Shown here piece after piece: positions 34,665 to 42,084 of a stretch of DNA of 52,683 nucleotides. Made by a program: the position numbers and the translations under genes. Under the pieces are notes generated by a model that had not been told where the DNA came from, made no database searches, and worked only from the letters and a program-made list of their open reading frames with translations. Source of the stretch: Cyanosarcina radialis HA8281-LM2 (GTDB lineage Bacteria; Cyanobacteriota; Cyanobacteriia; Cyanobacteriales; CCAP-1448); the NCBI GenBank assembly GCA_019359615.1, contig JAHHHA010000042.1, forward strand, positions 1 to 52,683, written 5' to 3'. Position 1 is the stretch's first letter. The number at the start of each line of letters is the position of its first letter.

Positions 34665-35483
34665 CTAAACGTTTAATCGATCGGCTAAAGTTACCCATTC
34701 TGGTACGCTTAAGTCTTCGGCGCGAACTTGGGGATTTATATTTAATTCTTCCAGTAATTTGGTCAGGCGATCGCGATCTACTATCCCTTTCAAATTATTT
34801 CGTAACATTTTGCGCTTCTCAGCAAAACCGAGTTTTACCAAAGTTTCCAACCACTTAGGATCTTTAGCTGGAATTTCTATCTGGCGAGGACGCAATCTGA
34901 CTACGGCTGAATCTACTTTAGGTGGTGGGTAAAATGCTTTGGCTGGTACGTCGCAGATAAACTCGCACTCCGCTAAATATTGCACCCTTACAGATAAGGC
35001 TCCAAAGGCTTTTGACCCTGCTTTAGCGTACAACCTTTGCGCTACTTCTTTTTGTACTAGTAATACAATTAAATCGAAAGGATGTTCGCGAGGCTGAGCG
35101 ATCTTACCTAACAATTTTTCTAAAATCGGCCCAGTGATATTATAAGGAATATTGGCAACTACTTTATTCGGCTGTTGAAAAGTAGTCAAATTAACCAGAT
35201 GCGATTCTAAATCTAAAGATAAAACGTCTCCTTGAAGGAGGAGAAAATTTTCAACTTTGCCGAATTTTTTGACTAACTTTTGACACAAATCTCGATCGAT
35301 CTCTACCGCAACGACTGCTTGAGCTAAAGGTAACAGTCTTTGGGTGAGAATTCCCGTTCCAGGTCCGATTTCCCACAGTCGATCGCTTGAAGATATTTCC
35401 GCAGCCGCCACGATGCGATCGAGGGCTTTTTCGCTGCGGAGCCAGTGTTGAGCGAATTGTTTGCGGGGATGAGGCGATCGCAT
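34665..35483 (-). CDS. rsmA: 16S rRNA (A1518/A1519) dimethyltransferase RsmA (KsgA)
   Basis: RsmA dimethylates two adenines at the 3' end of 16S rRNA during small-subunit maturation. From ATG 35483 (MRSPHPRKQFAQHWLRSEKALDRIV) it has 272 residues; the frame opens upstream to 35513 but would overlap the preceding gene. Motifs are LWEIGPGTGILTQRLL (SAM binding), AVEIDRDL, LLQGDVLSLD, VVANIPYNITGPILEKL (the NxPY catalytic motif) and a C-terminal helical domain with KRKMLRNNLKG. It starts seven bases after the stop of the PD-(D/E)XK gene, so the two are likely one transcript. The downstream genes (GNAT, ispE) may also belong. Confidence 0.95.
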   Translation of the reverse strand: MRSPHPRKQFAQHWLRSEKALDRIVAAAEISSSDRLWEIGPGTGILTQRLLPLAQAVVAVEIDRDLCQKLVKKFGKVENFLLLQGDVLSLDLESHLVNLTTFQQPNKVVANIPYNITGPILEKLLGKIAQPREHPFDLIVLLVQKEVAQRLYAKAGSKAFGALSVRVQYLAECEFICDVPAKAFYPPPKVDSAVVRLRPRQIEIPAKDPKWLETLVKLGFAEKRKMLRNNLKGIVDRDRLTKLLEELNINPQVRAEDLSVPEWVTLADRLNV

Positions 35484-35490
35484 TAAGATT

Positions 35491-36150
35491 TTATAAGTTA
35501 GTAGATTTGACAAACTGTAGCTTACATATAGCTTTCAAAACCTGTAAAAGCTGAATTGCTGATTCAAACTCCATCAAATTGAGTAAAGGCATCATCTGAT
35601 AAATTGGTGGATTTCCTCGCTCGATATATACAAATTGGTGGAGTTCTCCATTTGTTACTAACCCCCAGATCGATGGTTGACGCTCTAAGCTTTGATAAGC
35701 ATAAGTCAGCAATTGTGGCAAACCCACTGATGGAGCAACGCCACTATTTTTAGATTCAATAACTAAAACCCAAAACTTAGAATTACCGCTTGCTGCTTGA
35801 GTTTTATTGACTGCCAAGATATCTAATCTTCCAGTAATTCTAGTCTCCTCATCTTCAATCTCAATATTTTCAATCTCCTCTTCTAATGCGATCTTAATCG
35901 GATAGCGATAGAAGCCAGCCAACCGCATTAAGGGAAAAACCGTCAAAGCTTTAACTAATCCTTCATATACTTTGCCCTCTGATAAATAGTTACGGAAATC
36001 ATCTCTAATTTGATTGAGTTCCTGTCGTTCAAATTCAGTTAATAGTTCTAGTGACAACAAGGGAGTAAACGAGCCATCCCAATACATTTGAAATCCTAAA
36101 AGACGATGGACATCGCCGAGGGATAAGTTTTTGGTATTGAGGATTGTCAT
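35491..36150 (-). CDS. PD-(D/E)XK nuclease-like protein
   Basis: 219 residues. The nuclease core is visible as ITGRLDILAVN (D at about 108) followed by FWVLVIESKNSGVA (E-x-K at about 132-134) and a helix with LPQLLTYAYQSLERQPSIWGLVTNGELHQFVYI, which matches the HSDR_N-like N-terminal domain of type I restriction subunits and related stand-alone proteins. The N-terminal 70 residues are helical. No helicase or methylase gene is nearby, so it is not part of a complete restriction system. It is immediately upstream of rsmA (seven-base gap). Confidence 0.8.
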   Translation of the reverse strand: MTILNTKNLSLGDVHRLLGFQMYWDGSFTPLLSLELLTEFERQELNQIRDDFRNYLSEGKVYEGLVKALTVFPLMRLAGFYRYPIKIALEEEIENIEIEDEETRITGRLDILAVNKTQAASGNSKFWVLVIESKNSGVAPSVGLPQLLTYAYQSLERQPSIWGLVTNGELHQFVYIERGNPPIYQMMPLLNLMEFESAIQLLQVLKAICKLQFVKSTNL

Positions 36151-36170
36151 AGATTTATTCTGGAGGCGAT

Positions 36171-36205
36171 ACGTGCGGAGTACGCGCTGCGCGAACGCTT
36201 GGAGG
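36171..36205. repeat. TGCGGAGTACGCGCTGCGCG palindromic element
   Basis: A G+C-rich block with GTACGCGCTGCGCGAACGC upstream of the PD-(D/E)XK gene. Related blocks at 23290-23309 (GCGCAGCCTGCGCTCGGCGC) and near 49114-49137 suggest a dispersed family of small palindromic elements. Confidence 0.5.
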
Positions 36206-36344
36206 TTGGTAATTATATTTTATCAAAGCGATCGAGTAATTTCTTCAAAAGGCGAACCTATATTTTCTTTAACAACGCGATCGCTAGCGAAACTTTATGA
36301 GAAGATCGGGAATATTTAAGCCTCACAATGGAGGAAATTGTCTG

Positions 36345-37007
36345 GTGCAACATGAAATTCGTTACAAACCAGCATTTGCCAGTATCTTTTTGACTTTAAA
36401 TCCTGGCGAGAGCGTTACGGCTGAAGCTGGAGCCATGACCAGTATGGACGCTCAACTGTCGATGAAGACAGAGTTATCTGGGGGATTTTTCCCCGCTTTA
36501 ATGAAGAAGTTTTTTGGAGGAGAATCTTTATTTGTCAATATTTTTACTAACACCACTCAACAACCTCTAAAAATTGTTTTAACCCAATCTACGATCGGCG
36601 ATATTCTAGCATTGGATCTGCGTGGCGATCGCAGCATATGTTTTCAACCGGGAGCTTACATCGCTCATACTCCAGGTATAAATATGGGGGTACAATGGGC
36701 AGGATTTTCTAGTTGGATCGCAGGTGAAGGACTATTTAAACTGAAATTAAGCGGTCAAGGTTTAGTATTTTTTGGTGCTTACGGAGGCATTACCCAAAAA
36801 CAAATTAACGGTGAATTTGTCGTCGATAGCGGTCATTTAGTAGCTTACGATCCAGGCATTAGCATGAAAGTTGGGCTAGCAGGAGGATTAGTTGGCTCTG
36901 TCACCTCTGGAGAAGGGTTAGTAAATCGGCTTTCTGGTCGAGGAGATATTTATTTACAATCTCGCAGTATTGACGGCTTAGTAAGATTTTTACGCCCTAA
37001 ATTCTAA
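36345..37007 (+). CDS. AIM24-family protein, first of three
   Basis: 220 residues from GTG 36345 (QHEIRYKPAFASIFLTLNPGES), which has TGGAGGA nine bases upstream; ATG 36297 would add an unlikely 16-residue extension. It belongs to the AIM24 family (TIGR00266): repeated beta structure, SVTAEAGAMTSMDAQLSMKTE, KKFFGGESLFVNIFTN, NMGVQWAGFSSWIAGEGLFKLKLSGQGLVFFGAYGG, FVVDSGHLVAYD and TSGEGLVNRLSGRGDIYLQSR. Bacterial members have no defined function, and the mitochondrial relative is linked to inner-membrane organisation. The first member of a three-gene run separated by 14 and 9 bases, surely an operon. Confidence 0.9.
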   Translation: MQHEIRYKPAFASIFLTLNPGESVTAEAGAMTSMDAQLSMKTELSGGFFPALMKKFFGGESLFVNIFTNTTQQPLKIVLTQSTIGDILALDLRGDRSICFQPGAYIAHTPGINMGVQWAGFSSWIAGEGLFKLKLSGQGLVFFGAYGGITQKQINGEFVVDSGHLVAYDPGISMKVGLAGGLVGSVTSGEGLVNRLSGRGDIYLQSRSIDGLVRFLRPKF

Positions 37008-37021
37008 AAGAGGAGTATTAG

Positions 37022-37705
37022 ATGAAAGTTAAACTTTTACATCAGCCAGATAGTGCGATCGCTCATATTACCCTAACTGCTGGAGAAGAATTAGTCGCTG
37101 AAGCTGGGACGATGATTGCCATGAGCGGATACATCAATGCTAGCACTACTCTCAGACAAGGCAAAGGCGGCGGAATTTTAGGCGGACTCAAGCGTTTAGT
37201 TGGTGGCGAGTCCCTATTCTTGAGCGTATTTCGCTCTCCCACATCGGGTGGAGAAATATTTTTAGGTCCGAAATTTATGGGCGATATATTGTCCTATCAA
37301 ATGACCCCAACTGGCTTGGTAGTGCAAGCCACTTCGTATTTAGCTAGCGAATCAAACGTGGATATCGATCTAGGGTTTCAAGGCTTTAAATCCTTCTTTT
37401 CTGGCGAATCGATCTTTTGGCTAGATATGAGCGGCTCCGGCTTGGTGCTACTCTCGGCTTTTGGCGGCATTTATGAAGTACCAGTCAACGGCGAATATAT
37501 AGTTGATACCGGACATATAGTTGCCTTTGAAAAAAGCTTGAGTTTTGATGTTACTAAAGCTGGCACTAGCTGGCTTGGAGCGATATTAAACATTGGCGGA
37601 GAAGGTTTAATTTGTCGATTTAAAGGACGGGGGAAAGTTTTCTGCCAAACCCACAATCCAGGAGGGTTTGGTAGTTTAGTTGGCTCTCAATTACCACCGA
37701 GATGA
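37022..37705 (+). CDS. AIM24-family protein, second of three
   Basis: 227 residues with GAGGAG upstream of the ATG. The same plan as its neighbours: KLLHQPDSAIAHITLTAGEELVAEAGTMIAMSGYINASTTLRQGKGGGILGGLKRLVGGESLFLSVFR, DIDLGFQGFKSFFSGESIFWLDMSGSGLVLLSAFGGIYEV, YIVDTGHIVAFEKSLSFD and IGGEGLICRFKGRGKVFCQTHNPGGFG. It is more glycine-rich than the first. Sequence similarity between the three copies is moderate, concentrated in the GGESLF, GEGL and YxVDTGHIVAFE blocks, so the duplication is old and the copies have probably specialised. Confidence 0.9.
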   Translation: MKVKLLHQPDSAIAHITLTAGEELVAEAGTMIAMSGYINASTTLRQGKGGGILGGLKRLVGGESLFLSVFRSPTSGGEIFLGPKFMGDILSYQMTPTGLVVQATSYLASESNVDIDLGFQGFKSFFSGESIFWLDMSGSGLVLLSAFGGIYEVPVNGEYIVDTGHIVAFEKSLSFDVTKAGTSWLGAILNIGGEGLICRFKGRGKVFCQTHNPGGFGSLVGSQLPPR

Positions 37706-37714
37706 GGTAGAAAT

Positions 37715-38407
37715 ATGGATGAAATTGCATATCAAATCGAACATTCGCCAGCATATGCTTCTTTAATTCTCAGCTTGCGGGCCAATCAAACTGTATTAGT
37801 GGAATCTGGTGCAATGGCAGCGATGGACTCTAACATTAAAATGCAGTCTAAAGCCAAAGGTGGCTTGATGAAAGGTTTGGGCAGAATGGTGAGCGGCGAA
37901 TCATTTTTCGTCAGCGAATTCACGGCTGAAGGCAGTCCAGGACAGCTTTATGTCTCTCCTGGCGTTCCTGGAGATATTCAACATTACGTCCTTCGAGGTA
38001 ATGGATTGATGATTCAATCTTCAGGATTTGTCGCCGCTAGTCCTACAGTAGAAATTGATACCAAATTTCAGGGCTTTAAAGGGTTTTTTAGTGGAGAATC
38101 GTTATTTCTCCTGCGGGCAACAGGCCAAGGCGATATTTGGTTTAGTTCTTATGGGGCGATCGTCGAAATTCCAGTACAAGGCGATTATGTCGTCGATACT
38201 GGCTATATCGTGGCATTTGAAGACTCGTTAAGTTACAACGTCGAACTTTTAGGAGGCTTATCTTTCAAAGGTTTAAAAACTGGAATTTTAGGCGGTGAGG
38301 GACTAGTTTGTCGTTTCCGAGGACAAGGAAGTTTGTGGATTCAGTCGCGAGAAATTTATGGGCTGCTCAACTTCTTAAATCCCTTCCGTCCGACCAAGAG
38401 TAATTAG
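37715..38407 (+). CDS. AIM24-family protein, third of three
   Basis: 230 residues; begins nine bases after the preceding stop. Blocks: YQIEHSPAYASLILSLRANQTVLVESGAMAAMDSNIKMQSKAKGGLMKGLGRMVSGESFFVSEF, EIDTKFQGFKGFFSGESLFLLRATGQGDIWFSSYGAIVEIPV, YVVDTGYIVAFEDSLSYNVELLGG and LGGEGLVCRFRGQGSLWIQSREIYGLLNFLNPF. No signal peptide or transmembrane segment is seen in any of the three proteins. The order and orientation suggest that all three are made together; a heteromeric complex is possible but is inference. Confidence 0.9.
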   Translation: MDEIAYQIEHSPAYASLILSLRANQTVLVESGAMAAMDSNIKMQSKAKGGLMKGLGRMVSGESFFVSEFTAEGSPGQLYVSPGVPGDIQHYVLRGNGLMIQSSGFVAASPTVEIDTKFQGFKGFFSGESLFLLRATGQGDIWFSSYGAIVEIPVQGDYVVDTGYIVAFEDSLSYNVELLGGLSFKGLKTGILGGEGLVCRFRGQGSLWIQSREIYGLLNFLNPFRPTKSN

Positions 38408-38441
38408 ACGTAGTTGACGATCGCAAACACTAGACTGCTTG

Positions 38442-38520
38442 CATAAGTCGATAACTTATCAAAAGTATCTGCGTATATCCGCGTTTATCTGCTCTCCATC
38501 TGCGTTATAAATAAAAATTT
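38442..38520. repeat. ATCTGTGTTT dispersed element, copy 3 (divergent)
   Basis: CATAAGTCGATAACTTATCA followed by diverged ATCTGCGTATATCCGCGTTT units and a TAAATAAAAATTT tail. Clearly related to 9369-9441 and 43514-43585, and located between the AIM24 run and the protease. Confidence 0.7.
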
Positions 38521-38555
38521 TCGATCGATGCAATAACTCTAATTAACGATCGACA

Positions 38556-39383
38556 ATGAACAATTATCCAAGTAGCCGCAATCCGCCTCCTAGCAACCGC
38601 CAATTATTAATTATATTGGGGTTATTTGTCGGGTTCATAGCTGGGATAATTTGGCTGCTGGGATTGTTAATTAATAATCTCGTCTGGTTGATTCCTGTTA
38701 GCGTCGAGCAACAATTAGGGGCGTTGATAATTCCAGCTTACGAACAGCAGGCAAAACCATCTCCGGCTCAAGATACTGTCAATGGATTGTTAGAACGTCT
38801 AGAGAGTAATTTACCGTCAGAAGCAAGCCAAAATAGAAATTATCGAGTCTTATATATTCCTAATTCGACGGTAAATGCTTTGGCGCTTCCAGGAGATGCG
38901 ATCGTCATTTATGCTGGCTTAGTGAAACAGATGGAGTCAGAAAACGAGTTGATGATGGTATTGGGACACGAACTGGGACATTTTGCCCATCGCGATCATA
39001 TGCGGAGTTTGGGCCGTCAACTGCTAATACAAATAGCGATCGCAGCTTTTCTAGGAGACACTGGTTCTTTGCAATCAGCAGCGGCTTCAGGAATTGTCGC
39101 TTTGAGTCAATCTCAATATTCTCAATCCCAAGAAAGTCAAGCCGACGAATTTGGTTTGACCCTATTGCAAAAAACTTACGGACACGTCGCTGGCGCAACT
39201 GATTTTTTTGCTCGCTTAGATCGGCAAAAAGGTATAGACTTCGATTTTTTAGCTACTCATCCCAATCCAGGCAAACGGGTTGAGGAGTTAAAGCGTTTAA
39301 TTCAGCAGAGGAATTATCAGGTTAAAGATCGATCGCCCTTACCCAAGACGATTTATCTAGAGGAGAGGGGAGTTAGCCAGTAG
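38556..39383 (+). CDS. M48-family membrane-anchored metalloprotease
   Basis: 275 residues. An N-terminal membrane segment (LLIILGLFVGFIAGIIWLLGLLI, about 17-40) is followed by the peptidase domain with zinc motif H138-E139-x-x-H142 (VLGHELGHFAHRDHM) and third ligand E198 (SQADEFGLTLL), plus the conserved NALALPGDAIVIYAGL block. M48 proteases such as BepA and HtpX handle misfolded membrane or envelope proteins. The catalytic part follows a single transmembrane anchor, so its side of the membrane is not certain; periplasmic is the more likely. It is downstream of the AIM24 run, with a repeat element between them. Confidence 0.9.
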   Translation: MNNYPSSRNPPPSNRQLLIILGLFVGFIAGIIWLLGLLINNLVWLIPVSVEQQLGALIIPAYEQQAKPSPAQDTVNGLLERLESNLPSEASQNRNYRVLYIPNSTVNALALPGDAIVIYAGLVKQMESENELMMVLGHELGHFAHRDHMRSLGRQLLIQIAIAAFLGDTGSLQSAAASGIVALSQSQYSQSQESQADEFGLTLLQKTYGHVAGATDFFARLDRQKGIDFDFLATHPNPGKRVEELKRLIQQRNYQVKDRSPLPKTIYLEERGVSQ

Positions 39384-39534
39384 GTTGGGTTGAGTGACAA
39401 CGAAACCCAACGCTCGATGGGTGCGAATGTTGGCGGTATAGCTACCCCCGAATGGCGATCGCAAAGATGTAACAACGAAATTTAACGCCGGATGGGTGGG
39501 AATGTTGGGTTTCACTCCGTTCAACCCAACCTAC
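39380..39534. repeat. Composite of two inverted GTTGGGTT hairpin elements
   Basis: A GTAGGTTGGGTTGAGTGAC half (39380-39410) faces GTTGGGTTTCACTCCGTTC (39504-39534), which is the exact reverse complement of 3361-3391. Degenerate CGATGGGTGCGAATGTTGG and GGATGGGTGGGAATGTTGG units lie between. The region separates the protease gene from a convergent small gene. Confidence 0.85.
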
Positions 39535-39548
39535 GTCTTTTGAACTCC

Positions 39549-39830
39549 TTATTTGCCATGTCCATGGGTGGGGCAAGGAGGGGCTGAAATCGATCGATCC
39601 AACCATCCAGATGCTTGCTGGAACCTCGGTAAGGCTTCTTCTGGCTGTTCCTTGAGCAAAAATACTAAAGCAGCAGCAGCTTGTTCGGCAGCGCGAGCAG
39701 GACGATTAGATTTGAGACGATGCCAATCTCTTTCGTTAATCGCCAAACGCTCTGCTAGGGCTTGAGCCAGTTCGAGAGTGGTAAGTTCTTTCAGGTTAAT
39801 GGTTTTAGAAAGTTGAGTTGGTTCGGGCAT
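39549..39830 (-). CDS. Conserved cyanobacterial small protein (DUF6439-like)
   Basis: 93 residues: QLSKTINLKELTTLELAQALAERLAINERDWHRLKSNRPARAAEQAAAALVFLLKEQPEEALPRFQQASGWLDRSISAPPCPTHGHGK. It is helix-rich and soluble. The closing ISAPPCPTHGH motif is well conserved in many cyanobacteria as I recall, and I believe this is DUF6439, but the label is from memory. The Cys/His pattern in CPTHGHG might bind metal. Role unknown; no close partner. Confidence 0.8.
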   Translation of the reverse strand: MPEPTQLSKTINLKELTTLELAQALAERLAINERDWHRLKSNRPARAAEQAAAALVFLLKEQPEEALPRFQQASGWLDRSISAPPCPTHGHGK

Positions 39831-39904
39831 AATCGATCGATACTGTTGAGTGTTTTAGAGATGGTCGAGAGTTGTTAAGTTATTGTCTTACCGAAAAATC
39901 TTGG

Positions 39905-40351
39905 CTAAACCCTCCTTGGATCTCCATCAGGAGGATGCCAACCACCTTTTATCCACAAACGACGAGATTGGATAATAAATCTTTCGTTGTGTTCGTCATC
40001 ATTTAGATCTAGACGATTACAGGTGGCTCTACCAAACGGAGATATCCCGATAATTTTCAATCCGTCTTCTGCCCAAATAAAATGTTCTGACCATTTTTGC
40101 TGACGCGGATTAAATAAAGGAACCTCTTCCTGGGTTTCTGGATCGATGCCTGTAGTAAAATTATACCGATACCCGTTACAACGCTGACAAGCTAAGGCGA
40201 GATTTTCCGCAGTCTGAGATCCGCCTAAAGATTGAGGAACGATATGGTCTATTTCAAATAAAGCAGCACTAGACTCTTCTGAAGAATGGCAGTATTCACA
40301 CAAATATTTTGCCCGTTCTCGAACCAGTTTACGGATAGTCTTATCGATCAT
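39905..40351 (-). CDS. HNH endonuclease
   Basis: 148 residues. HNH signature: CEYCHSSEESSAALFEIDHIVPQSLGGSQTAENLALACQRCNGYRYN with two CxxC pairs (C18/C21 and C55/C58 region) for zinc and the catalytic DHI. The C-terminal part (FNPRQQKWSEHFIWAEDGLKIIGISPFGRATCNRLDLN) is typical of the small HNH proteins of cyanobacteria. It is the second gene of a pair; the upstream 84-residue gene overlaps it by four bases (ATGA type, 40348-40351), so translation is probably coupled. Biological role is unclear: could be a stand-alone homing-like or defence nuclease. Confidence 0.9.
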   Translation of the reverse strand: MIDKTIRKLVRERAKYLCEYCHSSEESSAALFEIDHIVPQSLGGSQTAENLALACQRCNGYRYNFTTGIDPETQEEVPLFNPRQQKWSEHFIWAEDGLKIIGISPFGRATCNRLDLNDDEHNERFIIQSRRLWIKGGWHPPDGDPRRV

Positions 40352-40602
40352 TTAGATTCAGCTATTATTTTGGCATTTATCATGGTAAAAATTTGGTTTA
40401 ATTCTAAAATTCCAGCTAATTCTGCGGCTTCTTCTGAACTTAAAATATCGATTTTACTCTTATCTGAAAGTTCGTCTAAACGTTCTTGAAGTTCATCAGT
40501 GAATTTAAATAAATAAAGCTGTCTGACTTGACTTATTCTTACTCCTGTTTCTATCCAAGAAGACGGTTTGACCATAGTTTGTGTAATCATATTAAACCTC
40601 AT
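40348..40602 (-). CDS. Small protein coupled to the HNH nuclease gene
   Basis: 84 residues, possibly 80 if the ATG at 40590 is used. Soluble, helical, with acidic and Leu-rich segments: SSWIETGVRISQVRQLYLFKFTDELQERLDELSDKSKIDILSSEEAAELAGILELNQIFTMINAKIIAESK. The stretch DELQERLDELSDKSKIDILSSEEAAELAGI is a common feature of small proteins found beside cyanobacterial HNH nucleases in my memory, but no function is known. The four-base overlap suggests a functional pair, possibly a regulator or inhibitor of the nuclease. Confidence 0.75.
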   Translation of the reverse strand: MRFNMITQTMVKPSSWIETGVRISQVRQLYLFKFTDELQERLDELSDKSKIDILSSEEAAELAGILELNQIFTMINAKIIAESK

Positions 40603-40721
40603 GTTACATTTTTGTAAGCTTTGGTGACGAGCGATTATTAATAGCCGATCGCAGCGATCGCCCTTCTCCCCGTTCTCTCCTCTCCCTTATTATCAATGGT
40701 ATTTATCTTTAACTTTAGTCT

Positions 40722-41087
40722 ATGACCCATAATGAAAAACCATCCTCACCGTCATCGGATGGTGATGACTTTGAAACCGCACTGGCAGAAACAGAGCGAT
40801 CGCTTATCGCCTTAAAAGAGCGTTACGCCCAAGTGCAGCAAGACACTCAACGTCAAGCCGAACTCAAAGAACGCCTCAATGAAGTCAAACGCGAACTCCG
40901 CCAGCAGCGTTCCCCGCAGCTAAAGGCAGAGTTAAAACAAATCCAATCCCAATTGGAAACTATAGAACTCAATCTAGAGAGCCAATTATTCTCCTGGGGC
41001 AGTCTCAAGGAACCCTTTTGGCAAGCCGTGCGCTTCGGAGGCCTTGGGCTGGTCATCGGCTGGGTGTTGAAGTCTTGTGCTAGCTAG
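40722..41087 (+). CDS. Small coiled-coil protein with a C-terminal hydrophobic segment
   Basis: 121 residues. An acidic, Ser/Pro-rich start leads to a coiled coil from about residue 22 to 85 (LIALKERYAQVQQDTQRQAELKERLNEVKRELRQQRSPQLKAELKQIQSQLETIELNLESQLF) and a C-terminal hydrophobic segment AVRFGGLGLVIGWVLKSCA that could be a tail anchor. No family is recognised with certainty. It is upstream of, and close to (about 30 bases from), the Rpn-like nuclease gene, so they may share a transcript. Confidence 0.75.
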   Translation: MTHNEKPSSPSSDGDDFETALAETERSLIALKERYAQVQQDTQRQAELKERLNEVKRELRQQRSPQLKAELKQIQSQLETIELNLESQLFSWGSLKEPFWQAVRFGGLGLVIGWVLKSCAS

Positions 41088-41118
41088 GAACCAACTCCAT
41101 GCGCTTGTCTTAAAATCA

Positions 41119-42042
41119 ATGACCCAATTTCCTTACGACCAATTCGCCAAGCAGTATTTAGCAGAGTTATTAGCACCTCTAGGAGAAGTAGAGACTAGCC
41201 GAGACGTACCGGGAGAAGTCAGACAGATAGATGTTTGGTTTGCCCCAACTTCACAACCAACCGCTACTCCCCAACTACTGGGCTTATTAGGTAGATTTGC
41301 TGCTAGCCCCTGTCTCTTGGAGCCTTTTCGCAATCAACCAACCCCAACCGAAGTTCGGAGTTGCTTGCTCAAACTATTTGAACTCCAAGGCGAACTCCAA
41401 CGTAAAGCCAAAAGAGATGAGGAAAGAATTTTAGAAGACGATCTACCTCGATTATGGATTATCTCACCATCTGCTTCTGAATCCCTCCTGCAAGGCTTTA
41501 ACGCCATTGCTGATGAAGATAACTGGCTCTCTGGAGTTTACCTGTTCGGCAAGTTTTTCAGGGCAGCGATCGTGGCTATTAATCGACTACCCCTGACACC
41601 AGAAACGCTTTGGTTAAGAATTTTAGGCAAGGGTGCAACTCAAAAACAAGCGATCGACGAACTAATAGCACTGCCAATAGCGCACCCTTTACGGACAAAT
41701 GCCCTGGATTTGTTGGCTAGCTTGTCGGTTAACTTAGAAGCGCGTCAAAATTTAGATAGCGAAGATCGGGAGTTAATTATGAACTTATCACCAGTATATT
41801 TACAGCGCCTGGAAGATGCCATGCAGCAAGCAAGGCAACAAGGAATGCAACAAGGAATGCAACAAGGAATGCAAACAGAACGACGTACCACGATCGAAAA
41901 TCTATTAAGACTTCGCTTTGGGGCATTGGATGAATCCTTAGTGGCGCTCGTGCAACCAATACTAGAATTGCCACCAGAAGAATTCACCCCTCTGCTGCTG
42001 CAATTATCTCGCGAAGAACTAATAGCTAGATTTGCCGCCTAA
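41119..42042 (+). CDS. Rpn-like PD-(D/E)XK nuclease / DUF4351 protein
   Basis: 307 residues from ATG 41119 (MTQFPYDQFAKQYLAELLAPLGEVETSRDVPGEVRQIDVWFAP); the frame upstream overlaps the previous gene. The opening matches the recombination-promoting (Rpn/transposase-31-like) nucleases abundant in cyanobacteria, with E and D residues in GEVETSRDVPGEVRQIDVWF. A DUF4351-like end follows: QQARQQGMQQGMQQGMQTERRTTIENLLRLRFGALDESLVALVQPILELPPEEFTPLLLQLSREEL, in which QQGM is repeated (three copies of an exact 12-base unit). It is not a member of a defined operon other than with the preceding small gene. Confidence 0.8.
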   Translation: MTQFPYDQFAKQYLAELLAPLGEVETSRDVPGEVRQIDVWFAPTSQPTATPQLLGLLGRFAASPCLLEPFRNQPTPTEVRSCLLKLFELQGELQRKAKRDEERILEDDLPRLWIISPSASESLLQGFNAIADEDNWLSGVYLFGKFFRAAIVAINRLPLTPETLWLRILGKGATQKQAIDELIALPIAHPLRTNALDLLASLSVNLEARQNLDSEDRELIMNLSPVYLQRLEDAMQQARQQGMQQGMQQGMQTERRTTIENLLRLRFGALDESLVALVQPILELPPEEFTPLLLQLSREELIARFAA

Positions 42043-42084
42043 CTACTAATATTTATCCTCTTTCAATTAGCGATCGTTTAAAAA

